From Salaquimonas sp041736675 (GTDB taxonomy: Bacteria > Pseudomonadota > Alphaproteobacteria > Rhizobiales > Rhizobiaceae), in the NCBI GenBank assembly GCA_041736675.1, contig JBGSTD010000060.1, forward strand, positions 1 to 64,000: a stretch of DNA of 64,000 nucleotides, given 5' to 3'. The notes below the pieces were generated by a model. The model was given only the letters and a program-made list of their open reading frames with translations, did no database searches and was not told where the DNA came from. The translations under genes and the position numbers were made by a program. Shown here in pieces: positions 1-9,098 of the stretch (positions within the stretch are counted from its first letter, which is position 1; every line of letters begins with the position of its first letter).

Positions 1-204
1 TGGGTGCATGTGGACTCGATGTTTACAAAGTTGGAAGGCAAAAAGCCGGGCCAGAAAAAGGCCGAGGTGGAGGCGGGTGTACCGGCAGGAAGATTTGCCG
101 TACCAGAGGACCTTGCGGGTATGGCAATATTCCTGGCATCAGCAGAATCCGACTACATCCTGTCGCAGACATATAATGTTGATGGCGGCCAGTGGATGAG
201 CTAA
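1..204 (+). CDS. smoS: SDR-family polyol (sorbitol/L-iditol-type) dehydrogenase, 3' end only
   Basis: This is the C-terminal 67 residues of a short-chain dehydrogenase/reductase; the 5' part lies outside the window. The tail reads GRFAVPEDLAGMAIFLASAE and ends in a YNVDGGQWMS-type terminus, which is typical of classical SDR enzymes and close to bacterial sorbitol dehydrogenases (SmoS/PolS). It would oxidise sorbitol to fructose with NAD in the cytoplasm. The stop at 202-204 lies 44 bp before a mannitol-2-dehydrogenase gene on the same strand, as in the smoS-mtlK operons of Rhodobacter and rhizobia, which supports the polyol assignment. The catalytic Tyr-Lys and the nucleotide-binding site are not in the window, so substrate specificity is inferred from context. 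Confidence 0.75.
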   Translation, partial: WVHVDSMFTKLEGKKPGQKKAEVEAGVPAGRFAVPEDLAGMAIFLASAESDYILSQTYNVDGGQWMS

Positions 205-248
205 CCGGTGCGTGATTTGCCGGAGACACTATTATCGGGAATGAGTTG

Positions 249-1712
249 ATGAACCTTTCAAATGCGACGCTGGGTGAATTGCCGCAAACTATCAGGGTGC
301 CGCGTTATAACCGCAGCGTATTGACCCCCGGGATTGTACATATCGGTCTTGGCAATTTTCACCGCGCACATCAGGCATGGTATTTGCACCGGCTTTTTGA
401 TGAGGGGCTCAATCATGATTGGGCGATCATCGGCGCCGGAGTTCGCTCAGCTGATGCGCTGCAGCGCGACAAAATGCTTGCTCAGGATTGCCTGACAACG
501 CTGATCGAGTTGGACCCCGCCGGAAAGTCAGCTGAGGTTACGGGCTCGATGATTGACTATGTTCCGGTTGAAGAGGGAAATGGCGCGCTCATCCGGCAAA
601 TGGCTGACCCTGCCATTCGAATTGTCTCACTGACGGTTACTGAAGGTGGCTATTATATTGCGCTGTCTGACGGATCTTTCAACGTGTCTCATTCCGATAT
701 TGAATACGATGCCGCGCATCCGCAAGCGCCGAGAACTGCATTTGGTGCAATGATCGAAGCGTTGAGATTGAGACGAGCGAGCGGGGCAGGCCCTTTTACC
801 TGTCAGAGCTGCGACAACCTTCAAGGTAACGGCCGGATACTTCGCCAGACCCTTGTCGGATTGGCAGGCCTTTCAGACCCCGGTCTCGCCGGGTGGATAG
901 ACGCGAACTGCACATTTCCAAATTCGATGGTGGACTGCATTGTCCCGGCTACCGGACCAAACGAGTTGGCATTGGCAAGGGAATTTGGCGTAAATGATCA
1001 GGTGCCGGTAACGCACGAGAATTTTCGCCAATGGGTGATAGAGGATGCGTTTTGCGCGGGGCGCCCGGATTGGGATCGTGTCGGAGCAACCTTTACCGAC
1101 AATGTGCATGATTACGAAGCCATGAAAATTCGAATACTGAATGCGGGCCATCAGGTAATTGCCAATATCGGTGAGCTTCTTTCCGTCGAAACGATTTCAG
1201 GCTGCATGGAGCACAGGCTCATCAATGCGCTGTTCTCAAAGGTACAACGAGAAGAAATTGCCCCCCATGTTCATGCGGTTCCAGGTATGGATCCGACTGC
1301 CTATATCGAGTTGATCGACCGGCGCTTTTCCAATCCCTCGATCGTCGATACAACCCGGCGTGTCGCATTTGATGGTTCCTCGCGGCATACTGGCTTTCTT
1401 CTGCCCATATTGCGCGATGGCCTTGCCTCCGGTACGCCGATAGAAGGCCTGGCGCTTGTGGAAGCTCTTTGGGCTCGCATGTGCGAAGGGACCCGAGAAG
1501 ACGGGACGCGCATATTGCCAAATGATCCGCTTTGGGACGAATTGCAGCAGGCGGCAATCACAGCGAGAACAAGACCGCAGGCCTGGCTGGAGCAGGCCCA
1601 TTTTTATGGTGATCTTGCGGATAATCAGCGATTTTCCAGATCATTTCAGCATTGGCTGGAACTCATTTGGGCGGAAGGTTGTGAAACTGCCGTAAAAAGA
1701 TACATTGCCTAG
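249..1712 (+). CDS. mtlK: mannitol 2-dehydrogenase (long-chain polyol dehydrogenase)
   Basis: This cytoplasmic enzyme would oxidise D-mannitol to D-fructose with NAD. The 487-residue protein has the usual family length. An N-terminal Rossmann domain carries IVHIGLGNFHRAHQ near residues 28-41. The C-terminal catalytic domain holds the KxxxxNxxH signature as K293, N298 and H301, matching the Lys/Asn/His site of Pseudomonas mannitol dehydrogenase. The ATG at 249 is chosen over the TTG one codon upstream. The partial smoS-like gene just upstream indicates the end of a polyol uptake and oxidation operon. Fructuronate and tagaturonate reductases are related, but the SDR neighbour favours mannitol. 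Confidence 0.85.
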   Translation: MNLSNATLGELPQTIRVPRYNRSVLTPGIVHIGLGNFHRAHQAWYLHRLFDEGLNHDWAIIGAGVRSADALQRDKMLAQDCLTTLIELDPAGKSAEVTGSMIDYVPVEEGNGALIRQMADPAIRIVSLTVTEGGYYIALSDGSFNVSHSDIEYDAAHPQAPRTAFGAMIEALRLRRASGAGPFTCQSCDNLQGNGRILRQTLVGLAGLSDPGLAGWIDANCTFPNSMVDCIVPATGPNELALAREFGVNDQVPVTHENFRQWVIEDAFCAGRPDWDRVGATFTDNVHDYEAMKIRILNAGHQVIANIGELLSVETISGCMEHRLINALFSKVQREEIAPHVHAVPGMDPTAYIELIDRRFSNPSIVDTTRRVAFDGSSRHTGFLLPILRDGLASGTPIEGLALVEALWARMCEGTREDGTRILPNDPLWDELQQAAITARTRPQAWLEQAHFYGDLADNQRFSRSFQHWLELIWAEGCETAVKRYIA

Positions 1713-1822
1713 CAACAAGTCCGGTTGCACCCTGGCAGATATCTGAAGTTCAGGTTTTGAAAATCAGCCAACGGGCGTTATGTAAACCCGGACAATCAAG
1801 ATCATACCAAGGACAAAGCCTC

Positions 1823-2278
1823 ATGAGATATCTGCACACTATGGTTCGTATCAGGGATATTGATGAATCCCTCGATTTTTACTGCAATAAGCTGGGACTT
1901 GTCGAAACCCGCCGTTTTGAAAACCAGGCAGGGCGATTCACGCTGATTTTTCTTGCAGCCACAAAGGATGCGGATCATGCCAGTGTCAATCGTTCGCCAG
2001 AACTGGAGTTGACTTACAATTGGCCGGATGAAAACGGCAAGGTTGAAGACTACAAGGGCGGTCGCAACTTTGGCCACCTCGCTTACAAGGTCGATAATAT
2101 CTACGAAACCTGTCAGAACCTCATGGACGCAGGGGTTGCAATCAACCGCCCGCCCAGAGATGGGTATATGGCATTCATCAAATCACCCGATGGCATTTCC
2201 TTTGAAATACTCCAGGAAGGCGAACCGCTTGCTCCGGTTGAGCCATGGTTGAGCATGCCCAATACCGGTAGCTGGTAA
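1823..2278 (+). CDS. gloA: lactoylglutathione lyase (glyoxalase I)
   Basis: Glyoxalase I converts the methylglyoxal-glutathione hemithioacetal into S-lactoylglutathione in the cytosol. The 151-residue protein is a two-module VOC fold. Metal-ligand candidates are H5, E62, H85 (in GHLAYKV) and E128 (in ISFEIL), spaced like H5/E56/H74/E122 of the E. coli Ni-type enzyme. The ATG at 1823 is preceded by AAGGA at 1809-1813 and gives the family's usual N-terminus (RYLHTMVRIRD). A longer reading from 1757 adds residues unlike the family and is rejected. The gene is followed by a clear hairpin terminator, so it ends its transcription unit. Confidence 0.92.
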   Translation: MRYLHTMVRIRDIDESLDFYCNKLGLVETRRFENQAGRFTLIFLAATKDADHASVNRSPELELTYNWPDENGKVEDYKGGRNFGHLAYKVDNIYETCQNLMDAGVAINRPPRDGYMAFIKSPDGISFEILQEGEPLAPVEPWLSMPNTGSW

Positions 2279-2300
2279 GACGTTTTGACCGCATGACGAT

Positions 2301-2340
2301 AAATGCCCGGTGACATTTCATCCGGGCATTTTTGTTTTTT
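2301..2340 (+). terminator. rho-independent terminator after gloA
   Basis: An 8-bp perfect stem (ATGCCCGG at 2303-2310 with CCGGGCAT at 2322-2329) is followed by TTTTTGTTTTTT. It starts 22 bp after the gloA stop. Confidence 0.9.
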
Positions 2341-2603
2341 GGTATCAAACGCGTGCATTTGATCGCAAATTGAACATGTCGGCCGCATCCAATTTTCATG
2401 TAATGTCCGTAAAGCGATCTTGGAATTCTCTAATGGAACAAGCATTTTGCAGAATTGCTTTTGAGAAAAACCCTTTTGTAAATACAGTGCGTTTCAGTGA
2501 TCAAAACTGGCGTTTTTAAGCAATCCCAACTGTTGCCTTTGTGGTGGAAGTCGATTGAACGAAACAGACCGGTTTCAGTAATCGGCGATGGGAGAATTTC
2601 AAA
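2341..2603. other. intergenic region upstream of fhs
   Basis: About 260 bp between the gloA terminator and fhs. It should hold the promoter of the formate/one-carbon block, because the terminator isolates that block from gloA. The only clear element is a GGGAG ribosome binding site near 2590. No convincing promoter hexamers, operator or small gene were seen. Confidence 0.4.
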
Positions 2604-4283
2604 ATGGCGAGTTTTAAATCTGATATCGAAATAGCCCGTTCGGCCAAAAAACGGCCGATTCAGGAAATCGGCAAGAAAATTGGTATTTCAGAAAAAGATC
2701 TGGTCCCTTACGGCCACGACAAGGCAAAGGTCTCGGCTGATTTCATCGCCAAACAGGCAAAGAAAAAAGACGGCAAGCTGATCCTCGTAACAGCGATTAA
2801 CCCGACCCCGGCAGGTGAAGGCAAGACGACTACAACGGTTGGTCTCGGTGATGGTTTGAATGCCATTGGCAAGAAGGCGATTGTTTGTATTCGTGAAGCT
2901 TCGCTCGGCCCATGTTTTGGTATGAAAGGCGGCGCTGCAGGTGGCGGTTATGCCCAGATCATTCCAATGGAAGACATGAACCTGCATTTCACCGGCGATT
3001 TTCACGCTATTACCGCTGCCCACAACCTCTTGGCCGCGATGATTGATAACCACATTTACTGGGGCAATTCGCTTGATATCGATACCCGCCGTGTTGTTTG
3101 GCGCCGCGTCATGGACATGAACGATCGTGCATTGCGTCAGATTACGGCAAGCCTGGGCGGCGTAGCCAACGGTTTCCCGCGTGAAACCGGCTTCGACATT
3201 ACAGTTGCGTCAGAAGTGATGGCTATTCTTTGTCTGGCGATGGACCTGGAAGATCTCCAGACTCGTCTCGGAAACATCATAGTTGCCTATCGCCGTGACA
3301 AGTCGCCTGTTTATTGCCGCGATATCAAGGCAGACGGTGCAATGACAGTGTTGCTCAAGGATGCGATGCAGCCAAACCTCGTGCAGACACTGGAAAACAA
3401 TCCCGCTTTTGTTCATGGTGGTCCGTTCGCCAACATCGCCCATGGTTGCAACTCTGTAGTGGCAACCAAGACAGCCTTGAAGCTGGCCGACTATGTTGTA
3501 ACAGAGGCTGGATTTGGTGCTGACCTAGGCGCCGAGAAATTCCTCAACATCAAATGCCGCAAGGCTGGCATTGCTCCATCGGCTGTGGTAATTGTCGCCA
3601 CGGTTCGGGCCATGAAAATGAATGGCGGCGTCGCAAAGGCAGACCTTGGAGTTGAAAATGTTGACGCTGTGAAAGCAGGCTGTGACAATCTTGGCCGCCA
3701 TATTGAAAACATCAAGCAGTTTGGTGTTCCGGCTGTGGTTGCAATCAACCATTTTGTTACCGACACACCGGCCGAGATCAAGGCTGTGCAGGATTATGTG
3801 AAGAGCCAGGGCTCTGAAGCCATCCTTTGCAAACACTGGGCGCAGGGCTCCAAGGGCATCAAGGAACTTGCGGAAAGAGTTGTGAAAATAATTGATAGTG
3901 GTGCGGCCCAGTTTGCCCCGCTTTATCCCGATGAAATGCCGCTGTTCAAGAAAATCGAGACAATTGCGAAGCGGATTTACCGCGCTGATGACGTGCTTGC
4001 AGATAAATCCATCCGCGACCAGTTGAAAGCATGGGAAGAGGCGGGCTACGGCAATCTTCCGGTTTGCATGGCAAAAACCCAGTATTCTTTCACGACAGAT
4101 CCAAACCGTCGCGGCGCGCCGATCGGGCACTCTGTGCCAATTCGTGAAGTCAGGCTGTCTGCAGGTGCTGGTTTCGTCGTCGTTATTTGCGGTGAGATCA
4201 TGACAATGCCGGGTCTGCCAAAAGTGCCAAGTGCCGAGCAGATCATGCTGAACGAAAACATGGAAATCGAAGGTCTGTTCTAG
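2604..4283 (+). CDS. fhs: formate--tetrahydrofolate ligase
   Basis: This enzyme makes 10-formyl-tetrahydrofolate from formate, THF and ATP, linking formate to the folate one-carbon pool. The 559-residue length is normal for the homotetrameric bacterial enzyme. The ATP-binding loop TPAGEGKTT is at residues 68-76, and the family stretch REASLGPCFGMKGGAAGGGY follows near residues 100-118. The C-terminal MTMPGLPKVPSAE signature is intact. The ATG is preceded by GGGAG. The gene lies 116 bp upstream of the formate dehydrogenase genes on the same strand, so the block can both assimilate and oxidise formate. No mtdA or fch homologue is in the window. Confidence 0.97.
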   Translation: MASFKSDIEIARSAKKRPIQEIGKKIGISEKDLVPYGHDKAKVSADFIAKQAKKKDGKLILVTAINPTPAGEGKTTTTVGLGDGLNAIGKKAIVCIREASLGPCFGMKGGAAGGGYAQIIPMEDMNLHFTGDFHAITAAHNLLAAMIDNHIYWGNSLDIDTRRVVWRRVMDMNDRALRQITASLGGVANGFPRETGFDITVASEVMAILCLAMDLEDLQTRLGNIIVAYRRDKSPVYCRDIKADGAMTVLLKDAMQPNLVQTLENNPAFVHGGPFANIAHGCNSVVATKTALKLADYVVTEAGFGADLGAEKFLNIKCRKAGIAPSAVVIVATVRAMKMNGGVAKADLGVENVDAVKAGCDNLGRHIENIKQFGVPAVVAINHFVTDTPAEIKAVQDYVKSQGSEAILCKHWAQGSKGIKELAERVVKIIDSGAAQFAPLYPDEMPLFKKIETIAKRIYRADDVLADKSIRDQLKAWEEAGYGNLPVCMAKTQYSFTTDPNRRGAPIGHSVPIREVRLSAGAGFVVVICGEIMTMPGLPKVPSAEQIMLNENMEIEGLF

Positions 4284-4310
4284 AGATTTTGTGCCATCGA
4301 TCATTAAACG

Positions 4311-4343
4311 GCTGCCCCGTCCAACTTTTCTTTGCGGGGCAGC
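4311..4343. other. hairpin between fhs and formate dehydrogenase
   Basis: A perfect 9-bp inverted repeat (GCTGCCCCG at 4311-4319, CGGGGCAGC at 4335-4343) with a 15-nt loop. It is not followed by a clean U-tract, so it may be a weak terminator, attenuator or mRNA-stabilising hairpin between fhs and fdhB. Confidence 0.5.
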
Positions 4344-4399
4344 AAATTCTTGTCTAGCTTGAAGTCGGTTCCAAACGAATTGATTTCCTTGGAGGAAAC

Positions 4400-6133
4400 G
4401 TGAATCAGTCCGACAAAACCATGCCAAAAGGGGATGACAGCGGCAATCTGAGGTTGAAAAAACTCGGTTTCCCCAAAGGACGTTTTCTGGAACTGGAAGA
4501 CCGCGATCGCGTCATCGAACTGATCGGACCCGAGCCCTACAAGCGGGATCTCCTTATCGAGTACCTGCACAAGATACAGGACGCTGAAAACTGCCTGATG
4601 GCAGGACATATGCAGGCGCTGGCGGCATTTATGCGCATTTCCATGGCGGAAGTCTATGAAGTCGCAAGCTTCTATGATCATTTCGACATTGTGAAACATG
4701 TTGAAGATCGCCCCGCACCGATCACCATTCGGGTCTGCGATTCCCTTTCCTGCCAGCTTGCAGGTGCCGAGACACTCATAGCCAGGCTTGAGGCTGGTGC
4801 CGACAAAACCAAAATCCGCATCATGCGCGCGCCCTGCATGGGTGGCTGCGATGTGGCACCAGCCGCGCGCATCGGTGACATGGAAGTTGGCAATGCTACG
4901 GTTGACGATCTGCTCGCGCTGGCTGCCAAGGCAAAATCCAACAAGGATCTGCCAGCCAACACCCCCGTTTACATCAATCTGAAAAACTACCTCCAGCAGG
5001 GCGGCTATGACCTTGCCATGCGTATTCGCGCCGGTGCCATCGGCTTTGAGGCGATGCTGGAACTCCTGAAGGATTCAGGTCTTCGCGGCCTTGGCGGCGC
5101 TGGTTTTCCGGCCCACATGAAATGGAAATTCGTTAAGGGCTACAAAGCCCCGCGCCTGATGACAATCAATGGCGATGAAGGGGAACCCGGAACCTTCAAG
5201 GACCGTTATTATCTGGAACGAGACCCGCACCGCCTTTTCGAGGGCGCGATCATTGCCGCACACTTTGTTGAGGCCGAGCGTATTTATCTCTACATGCGCG
5301 ACGAATATCCTGCTGTTCTGGCAATTTTGCGAACTGAAATTGCCGCGCTCGAAGAAGCAGGAATTATCGCGAAAGGCTTTATCGAACTTCGCCGTGGAGC
5401 AGGGGCTTATATTTGCGGTGAAGAGTCTGCGATGATTGAATCCATCGAGGGAAAACGCGGCCTCCCGCGCCACCGCCCACCTTACATTGCCGAAGTTGGC
5501 GTCTTTGGCCGCCCGACATTGAACCATAATGTCGAGACACTCTGGTGGTTGCGCGACGTCGTTGAAAAAGGCGCAGACTGGTTCGCTTCGCAAGGCAAGG
5601 AGGGCCACCCAGGCCCTCGCTCATGGTCGGTTTCGGGACGGGTGAAAAACCCCGGAGTGAAATTGGCACCAGCCGGCGTTACCATTCGCGAATTGATTGA
5701 TGACTATTGCGGCGGCATGGCGGCCAAGGAAAATGGTGAAAGCCATACGTTCAAGGCCTATTATCCCGGCGGTGCATCGGGCGGTGTATTGCCTGCGTCA
5801 ATGGATGATATTCCACTGAATTTCGGAGGCAGGTTGGCGGAACTGGGTTCCTTCGTCGGCTCTCATGCGGTTGTAGTCTTGTCCGACGAGGATAGCGTCA
5901 AGGATGCCGTCCTCAACACGCTGGAGTTTTTCAAACATGAAAGTTGCGGCCAGTGTACCCCATGCCGCGGCGGAACAGAAAAACTGGTTGCGCTGCTGAA
6001 GGCTGACAAACTGGACGAAGCTACCATCCGCGATATCGAGCAAGTGATGCGCGATGCCTCAATCTGCGGCTTGGGCCAGGCCGCTCCGAACCCGGTGAAC
6101 CACCTGCTGACCTATTTCAGGGAAGATTTGTGA
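4400..6133 (+). CDS. fdhB: NAD-dependent formate dehydrogenase beta subunit (NuoE-NuoF fusion)
   Basis: This is the diaphorase subunit that passes electrons from formate oxidation through Fe-S clusters and FMN to NAD+. It is a fusion. Residues about 30-180 are NuoE/FdsG-like, with a 2Fe-2S set C113, C118, C146 and C150. Residues about 190-577 are NuoF/FdsB-like, with the GGxGFP-type FMN/NADH region (GLRGLGGAGFPAHMKW) and a 4Fe-4S motif ESCGQCTPCRGG starting at C516. The start is GTG at 4400, preceded by a perfect GGAGG at 4391-4395. The fused beta plus large alpha architecture resembles Fdh1B/Fdh1A of Methylobacterium extorquens, a tungsten enzyme. The metal used here cannot be read from sequence. 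Confidence 0.93.
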   Translation: MNQSDKTMPKGDDSGNLRLKKLGFPKGRFLELEDRDRVIELIGPEPYKRDLLIEYLHKIQDAENCLMAGHMQALAAFMRISMAEVYEVASFYDHFDIVKHVEDRPAPITIRVCDSLSCQLAGAETLIARLEAGADKTKIRIMRAPCMGGCDVAPAARIGDMEVGNATVDDLLALAAKAKSNKDLPANTPVYINLKNYLQQGGYDLAMRIRAGAIGFEAMLELLKDSGLRGLGGAGFPAHMKWKFVKGYKAPRLMTINGDEGEPGTFKDRYYLERDPHRLFEGAIIAAHFVEAERIYLYMRDEYPAVLAILRTEIAALEEAGIIAKGFIELRRGAGAYICGEESAMIESIEGKRGLPRHRPPYIAEVGVFGRPTLNHNVETLWWLRDVVEKGADWFASQGKEGHPGPRSWSVSGRVKNPGVKLAPAGVTIRELIDDYCGGMAAKENGESHTFKAYYPGGASGGVLPASMDDIPLNFGGRLAELGSFVGSHAVVVLSDEDSVKDAVLNTLEFFKHESCGQCTPCRGGTEKLVALLKADKLDEATIRDIEQVMRDASICGLGQAAPNPVNHLLTYFREDL

Positions 6134-6211
6134 TGGGGACAATTGGCACTAACTAGTTTTCCTCGCCCTTTTGGGGAAGGATTGAGTGAAGATGGCAAGC
6201 AATATCAATTA

Positions 6212-6288
6212 GTCATCCTCGGGCTTGACCCGAGGATACAGAAAAAAGAGTTTAACGGCTGGATCCTCGGGTCAAGCCCGAGGATGAC
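6212..6288. repeat. pair of inverted palindromic repeats between fdhB and fdhA
   Basis: Two 26-bp copies face each other at 6212-6237 and 6263-6288 and are exact reverse complements. Each is itself near-palindromic, of the form ATCCTCGGG-CTTGA-CCCGAGGAT. The spacer is 25 bp. Together they could fold into a long hairpin in the fdhBA mRNA. The GTCATCCTCGGGCTTG-type motif resembles short dispersed intergenic palindromes of Rhizobiales genomes. A related palindrome lies at 9214-9236, on the other side of fdhA. A short open frame through this stretch is a by-product of the repeat and is not called as a gene. Confidence 0.85.
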
Positions 6289-6302
6289 GAAGGTAGAGAG
6301 CA

Positions 6303-9098
6303 ATGACAAACCCGATCAAATTTACCCTCGATGGACGCGAAGTTGAGGCGGTCGAAGGCGAGACCATCTGGCAGGTCGCCAAGCGCGAGGGAACCCGTAT
6401 TCCCCACCTGTGTTATCTTGATGCGCCAGGCTACCGCGCTGATGGCAATTGCCGTGCCTGCATGGTTGAAATCGAGGGCGAACGGGTACTTGCTGCCTCC
6501 TGCCAGCGCAAGCCCGCCGAGGGCATGAAGGTTGTCACCGACAGCGAACGCGCTGACAAATCCCGCAAGATGGTGTTCGAACTTCTGGCATCCGACATGG
6601 TTGCGCCGGAAGCAACACCGGACAACCAGTCCGAGTTCTGGAAATGGGCATCAACATGGGGAATCAAGGGATCAGACCGCCTCGGCTCAAAGTTCGAAGC
6701 CCGCGACGAAGATGAATATTTCGACATTTCAAACCCTGCGATTGCCGTAAATCTGGATGCCTGCATCGCCTGCGGCCTTTGCGTCAGGGCTTGCCGCGAA
6801 GTGCAGGTAAACGATGTCATCGGCATGGGGATGCGCGGTTCGCACGCCGCCCCGGTTTTCGATTTGCATGACCCAATGGGTCAGTCCACATGCGTATCTT
6901 GCGGCGAATGCGTTCAGGCCTGCCCTACAGGCGCGCTGTATGAAAAGTCCATGATGGATGAGAGCGCCAAACACCGCGCGGTTCAGGATTTCGACAAGAT
7001 CGTCAATACTGTCTGTCCCTATTGCGGCGTTGGCTGTCAGACCGAAGCGAAGGTCAAGGACGGCAAGATTGTCCAGGTTGACGGACGCAATGGTCCTGCC
7101 AATGAAAACCGCTTGTGCGTGAAGGGCCGTTTCGGCTTTGACTATATCACCCACCCCGACCGCCTTACTGTTCCCCTGATCCGCCGCAAGGATGCACCGA
7201 AAAAATGGGATGCATCGCTCAACCGCCACACGATGATGGAAGTGTTTCGCGAGGCAACATGGGAAGAAGCGCTTGATTTTGCCGCGTCAGGTTTGAAAAA
7301 AATCCATGATGAAAAAGGCGGCAACGCCCTTGCCGGGTTTGGTTCGGCCAAATGTTCGAACGAGGAAGCCTATCTGTTCCAGAAATTCATTCGCCAGGGC
7401 TTTGGCACCAACAATGTCGATCATTGCACCCGATTGTGCCATGCTTCATCGGTCGCGGCCCTTATGGAAGGTGTCAATTCCGGCGCGGTGACGGCACCCT
7501 TTACCGCTGCTGCCGATGCCGATTGCATCATCGTTATCGGCGCGCGCCCGGCGCAAAACCATCCAGTCGCCGCAACCTATCTCAAGCAGGCTGCCAAGCG
7601 CGGTGCCAAGCTGATCCTGATGGATCCGCGTGGCCAGGGCCTTGGCCGTTATGCCACCCACCAGCTCAACTTCAAGCCTGGCATGGATGTGTCGCTGCTC
7701 AATGCAATGCTGCATACCATCATGGAAGAAGAGCTGTATGACCTGCAATATGTGCAGGCCCATACCCTTGGCTTTGAGGACCTCAAGAAAAGCGTCAGCC
7801 GTTTCTCACCTGAAGCGATGGAAGAGGTTTGCGGCATTGCGGCGGAGACCATACGTGAAGTCGCGCGTATCTATGCCAAATCCGAACGCTCGATCATCTT
7901 TTGGGGCATGGGTGTTTCCCAGCATGTGCACGGGACCGACAATGCCCGCTGCCTTATTGCCCTTGCGCTCTCAACAGGTCAGGTCGGCCGTCCTGGAACA
8001 GGTCTGCACCCGTTGCGTGGCCAGAACAATGTGCAGGGCGCATCCGATGCCGGACTGATCCCGATGTTTTATCCCGACTATAAATCGGTGGAAAAAGAGG
8101 ACATCCGTGGTGGTTACGAGAATTTCTGGGGCAGGGAGCTTGCTCCAAAAAGAGGTCTGACGGTTGTTGAGGTCGTTGATGCCATCCACGCTGGAGAAAT
8201 CAACGGCATGTATATTCTGGGCGAAAATCCGGCAATGTCGGACCCGGATCAAAAGCACGCCCGCGAAAGTTTTGCGATGCTGGAACATTTGGTGGTGCAG
8301 GATATTTTCCTCACCGAAACCGCATGGCATGCCGATGTAGTATTGCCTGCGTCTGCCCATGCGGAGAAACTCGGCACCTTCTCCAATACCAACCGTCAGG
8401 TGCAAATGGGTCGCCCGGTCCTTGATCCTCCAGGTCAGGCAATGGCCGATTGGCAGATTGAAGTGGAGCTTGCCAATCGCATCGGTCTCAACTGGACTTA
8501 CACGCATCCCAAGGAGATATTTGCTGAAATGGCACAGGTAATGCCATCCCTCGCCAATATAACATGGGACAGGCTGGAGAGCGAAGACGCAGTAACCTAT
8601 CCCTGCAAGTCGCCTGATCAGCCGGGCGAGGCGATCATTTTTGTCGATGGCTTCCCGACCGAATCCGGACGTGCCAAAATGGTGCCGACTGAACTGGTGC
8701 CACCGGCCGAACTGCCGGACGCGGAATATCCGTTTGTGCTGACGACAGGCCGTCTGCTGGAGCATTGGCATACGGGCGCAATGACACGACGGGCCACAAC
8801 GCTGGATGCGCTGGAACCGGATGCCATTTGCGGATTGAACCGTTGGGACATGAAACGAGCCGGTATTGCCGCAGGTGAACTGGTGACAGTCGCAACTCGC
8901 AGGGGTGAAATTTCTCTGACAGCGCGCCAGGATCCAGATGTACCGGAAGGCATGGTTTTCATTCCGTTCTGCTTTGTCGAGGCGGCAGCCAATGTGCTGA
9001 CCAATCCGCAACTGGACCCGATGGGAAAAATTCCGGAATTCAAGTTCTGCGCGGCAAAGTTGACCCCGGCGAAGCAGGCAATGGAAGCGGCTGAGTAA
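6303..9098 (+). CDS. fdhA: NAD-dependent formate dehydrogenase alpha subunit (Mo/W-bis-MGD)
   Basis: This catalytic subunit oxidises formate to CO2 in the cytoplasm. The 931-residue protein has, in order, an N-terminal 2Fe-2S ferredoxin domain (C37, C50, C53, C67), a His/Cys-containing NuoG-like segment, two 4Fe-4S clusters (CIACGLCVRAC and CVSCGECVQAC), the CPYCGVGC cluster motif of the molybdopterin domain, and a C-terminal bis-MGD-binding domain. The metal ligand is a Cys codon (TGC at 7425-7427, C375 in DHCTRLCH), so this is not a selenoenzyme. The gene follows fdhB with only a palindromic repeat between them. The alpha/beta pair resembles Fdh1AB of Methylobacterium. The accessory gene fdhD is not in the window. 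Confidence 0.95.
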   Translation: MTNPIKFTLDGREVEAVEGETIWQVAKREGTRIPHLCYLDAPGYRADGNCRACMVEIEGERVLAASCQRKPAEGMKVVTDSERADKSRKMVFELLASDMVAPEATPDNQSEFWKWASTWGIKGSDRLGSKFEARDEDEYFDISNPAIAVNLDACIACGLCVRACREVQVNDVIGMGMRGSHAAPVFDLHDPMGQSTCVSCGECVQACPTGALYEKSMMDESAKHRAVQDFDKIVNTVCPYCGVGCQTEAKVKDGKIVQVDGRNGPANENRLCVKGRFGFDYITHPDRLTVPLIRRKDAPKKWDASLNRHTMMEVFREATWEEALDFAASGLKKIHDEKGGNALAGFGSAKCSNEEAYLFQKFIRQGFGTNNVDHCTRLCHASSVAALMEGVNSGAVTAPFTAAADADCIIVIGARPAQNHPVAATYLKQAAKRGAKLILMDPRGQGLGRYATHQLNFKPGMDVSLLNAMLHTIMEEELYDLQYVQAHTLGFEDLKKSVSRFSPEAMEEVCGIAAETIREVARIYAKSERSIIFWGMGVSQHVHGTDNARCLIALALSTGQVGRPGTGLHPLRGQNNVQGASDAGLIPMFYPDYKSVEKEDIRGGYENFWGRELAPKRGLTVVEVVDAIHAGEINGMYILGENPAMSDPDQKHARESFAMLEHLVVQDIFLTETAWHADVVLPASAHAEKLGTFSNTNRQVQMGRPVLDPPGQAMADWQIEVELANRIGLNWTYTHPKEIFAEMAQVMPSLANITWDRLESEDAVTYPCKSPDQPGEAIIFVDGFPTESGRAKMVPTELVPPAELPDAEYPFVLTTGRLLEHWHTGAMTRRATTLDALEPDAICGLNRWDMKRAGIAAGELVTVATRRGEISLTARQDPDVPEGMVFIPFCFVEAAANVLTNPQLDPMGKIPEFKFCAAKLTPAKQAMEAAE

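Noticed and set aside
6143..6346. Possible 67-codon gene between fdhB and fdhA
   Set aside because: The frame is created by the palindromic repeat pair; it overlaps the fdhA start and has no ribosome binding site.
7425..7427. Selenocysteine in formate dehydrogenase alpha
   Set aside because: The metal-ligand codon is TGC (Cys), not TGA.
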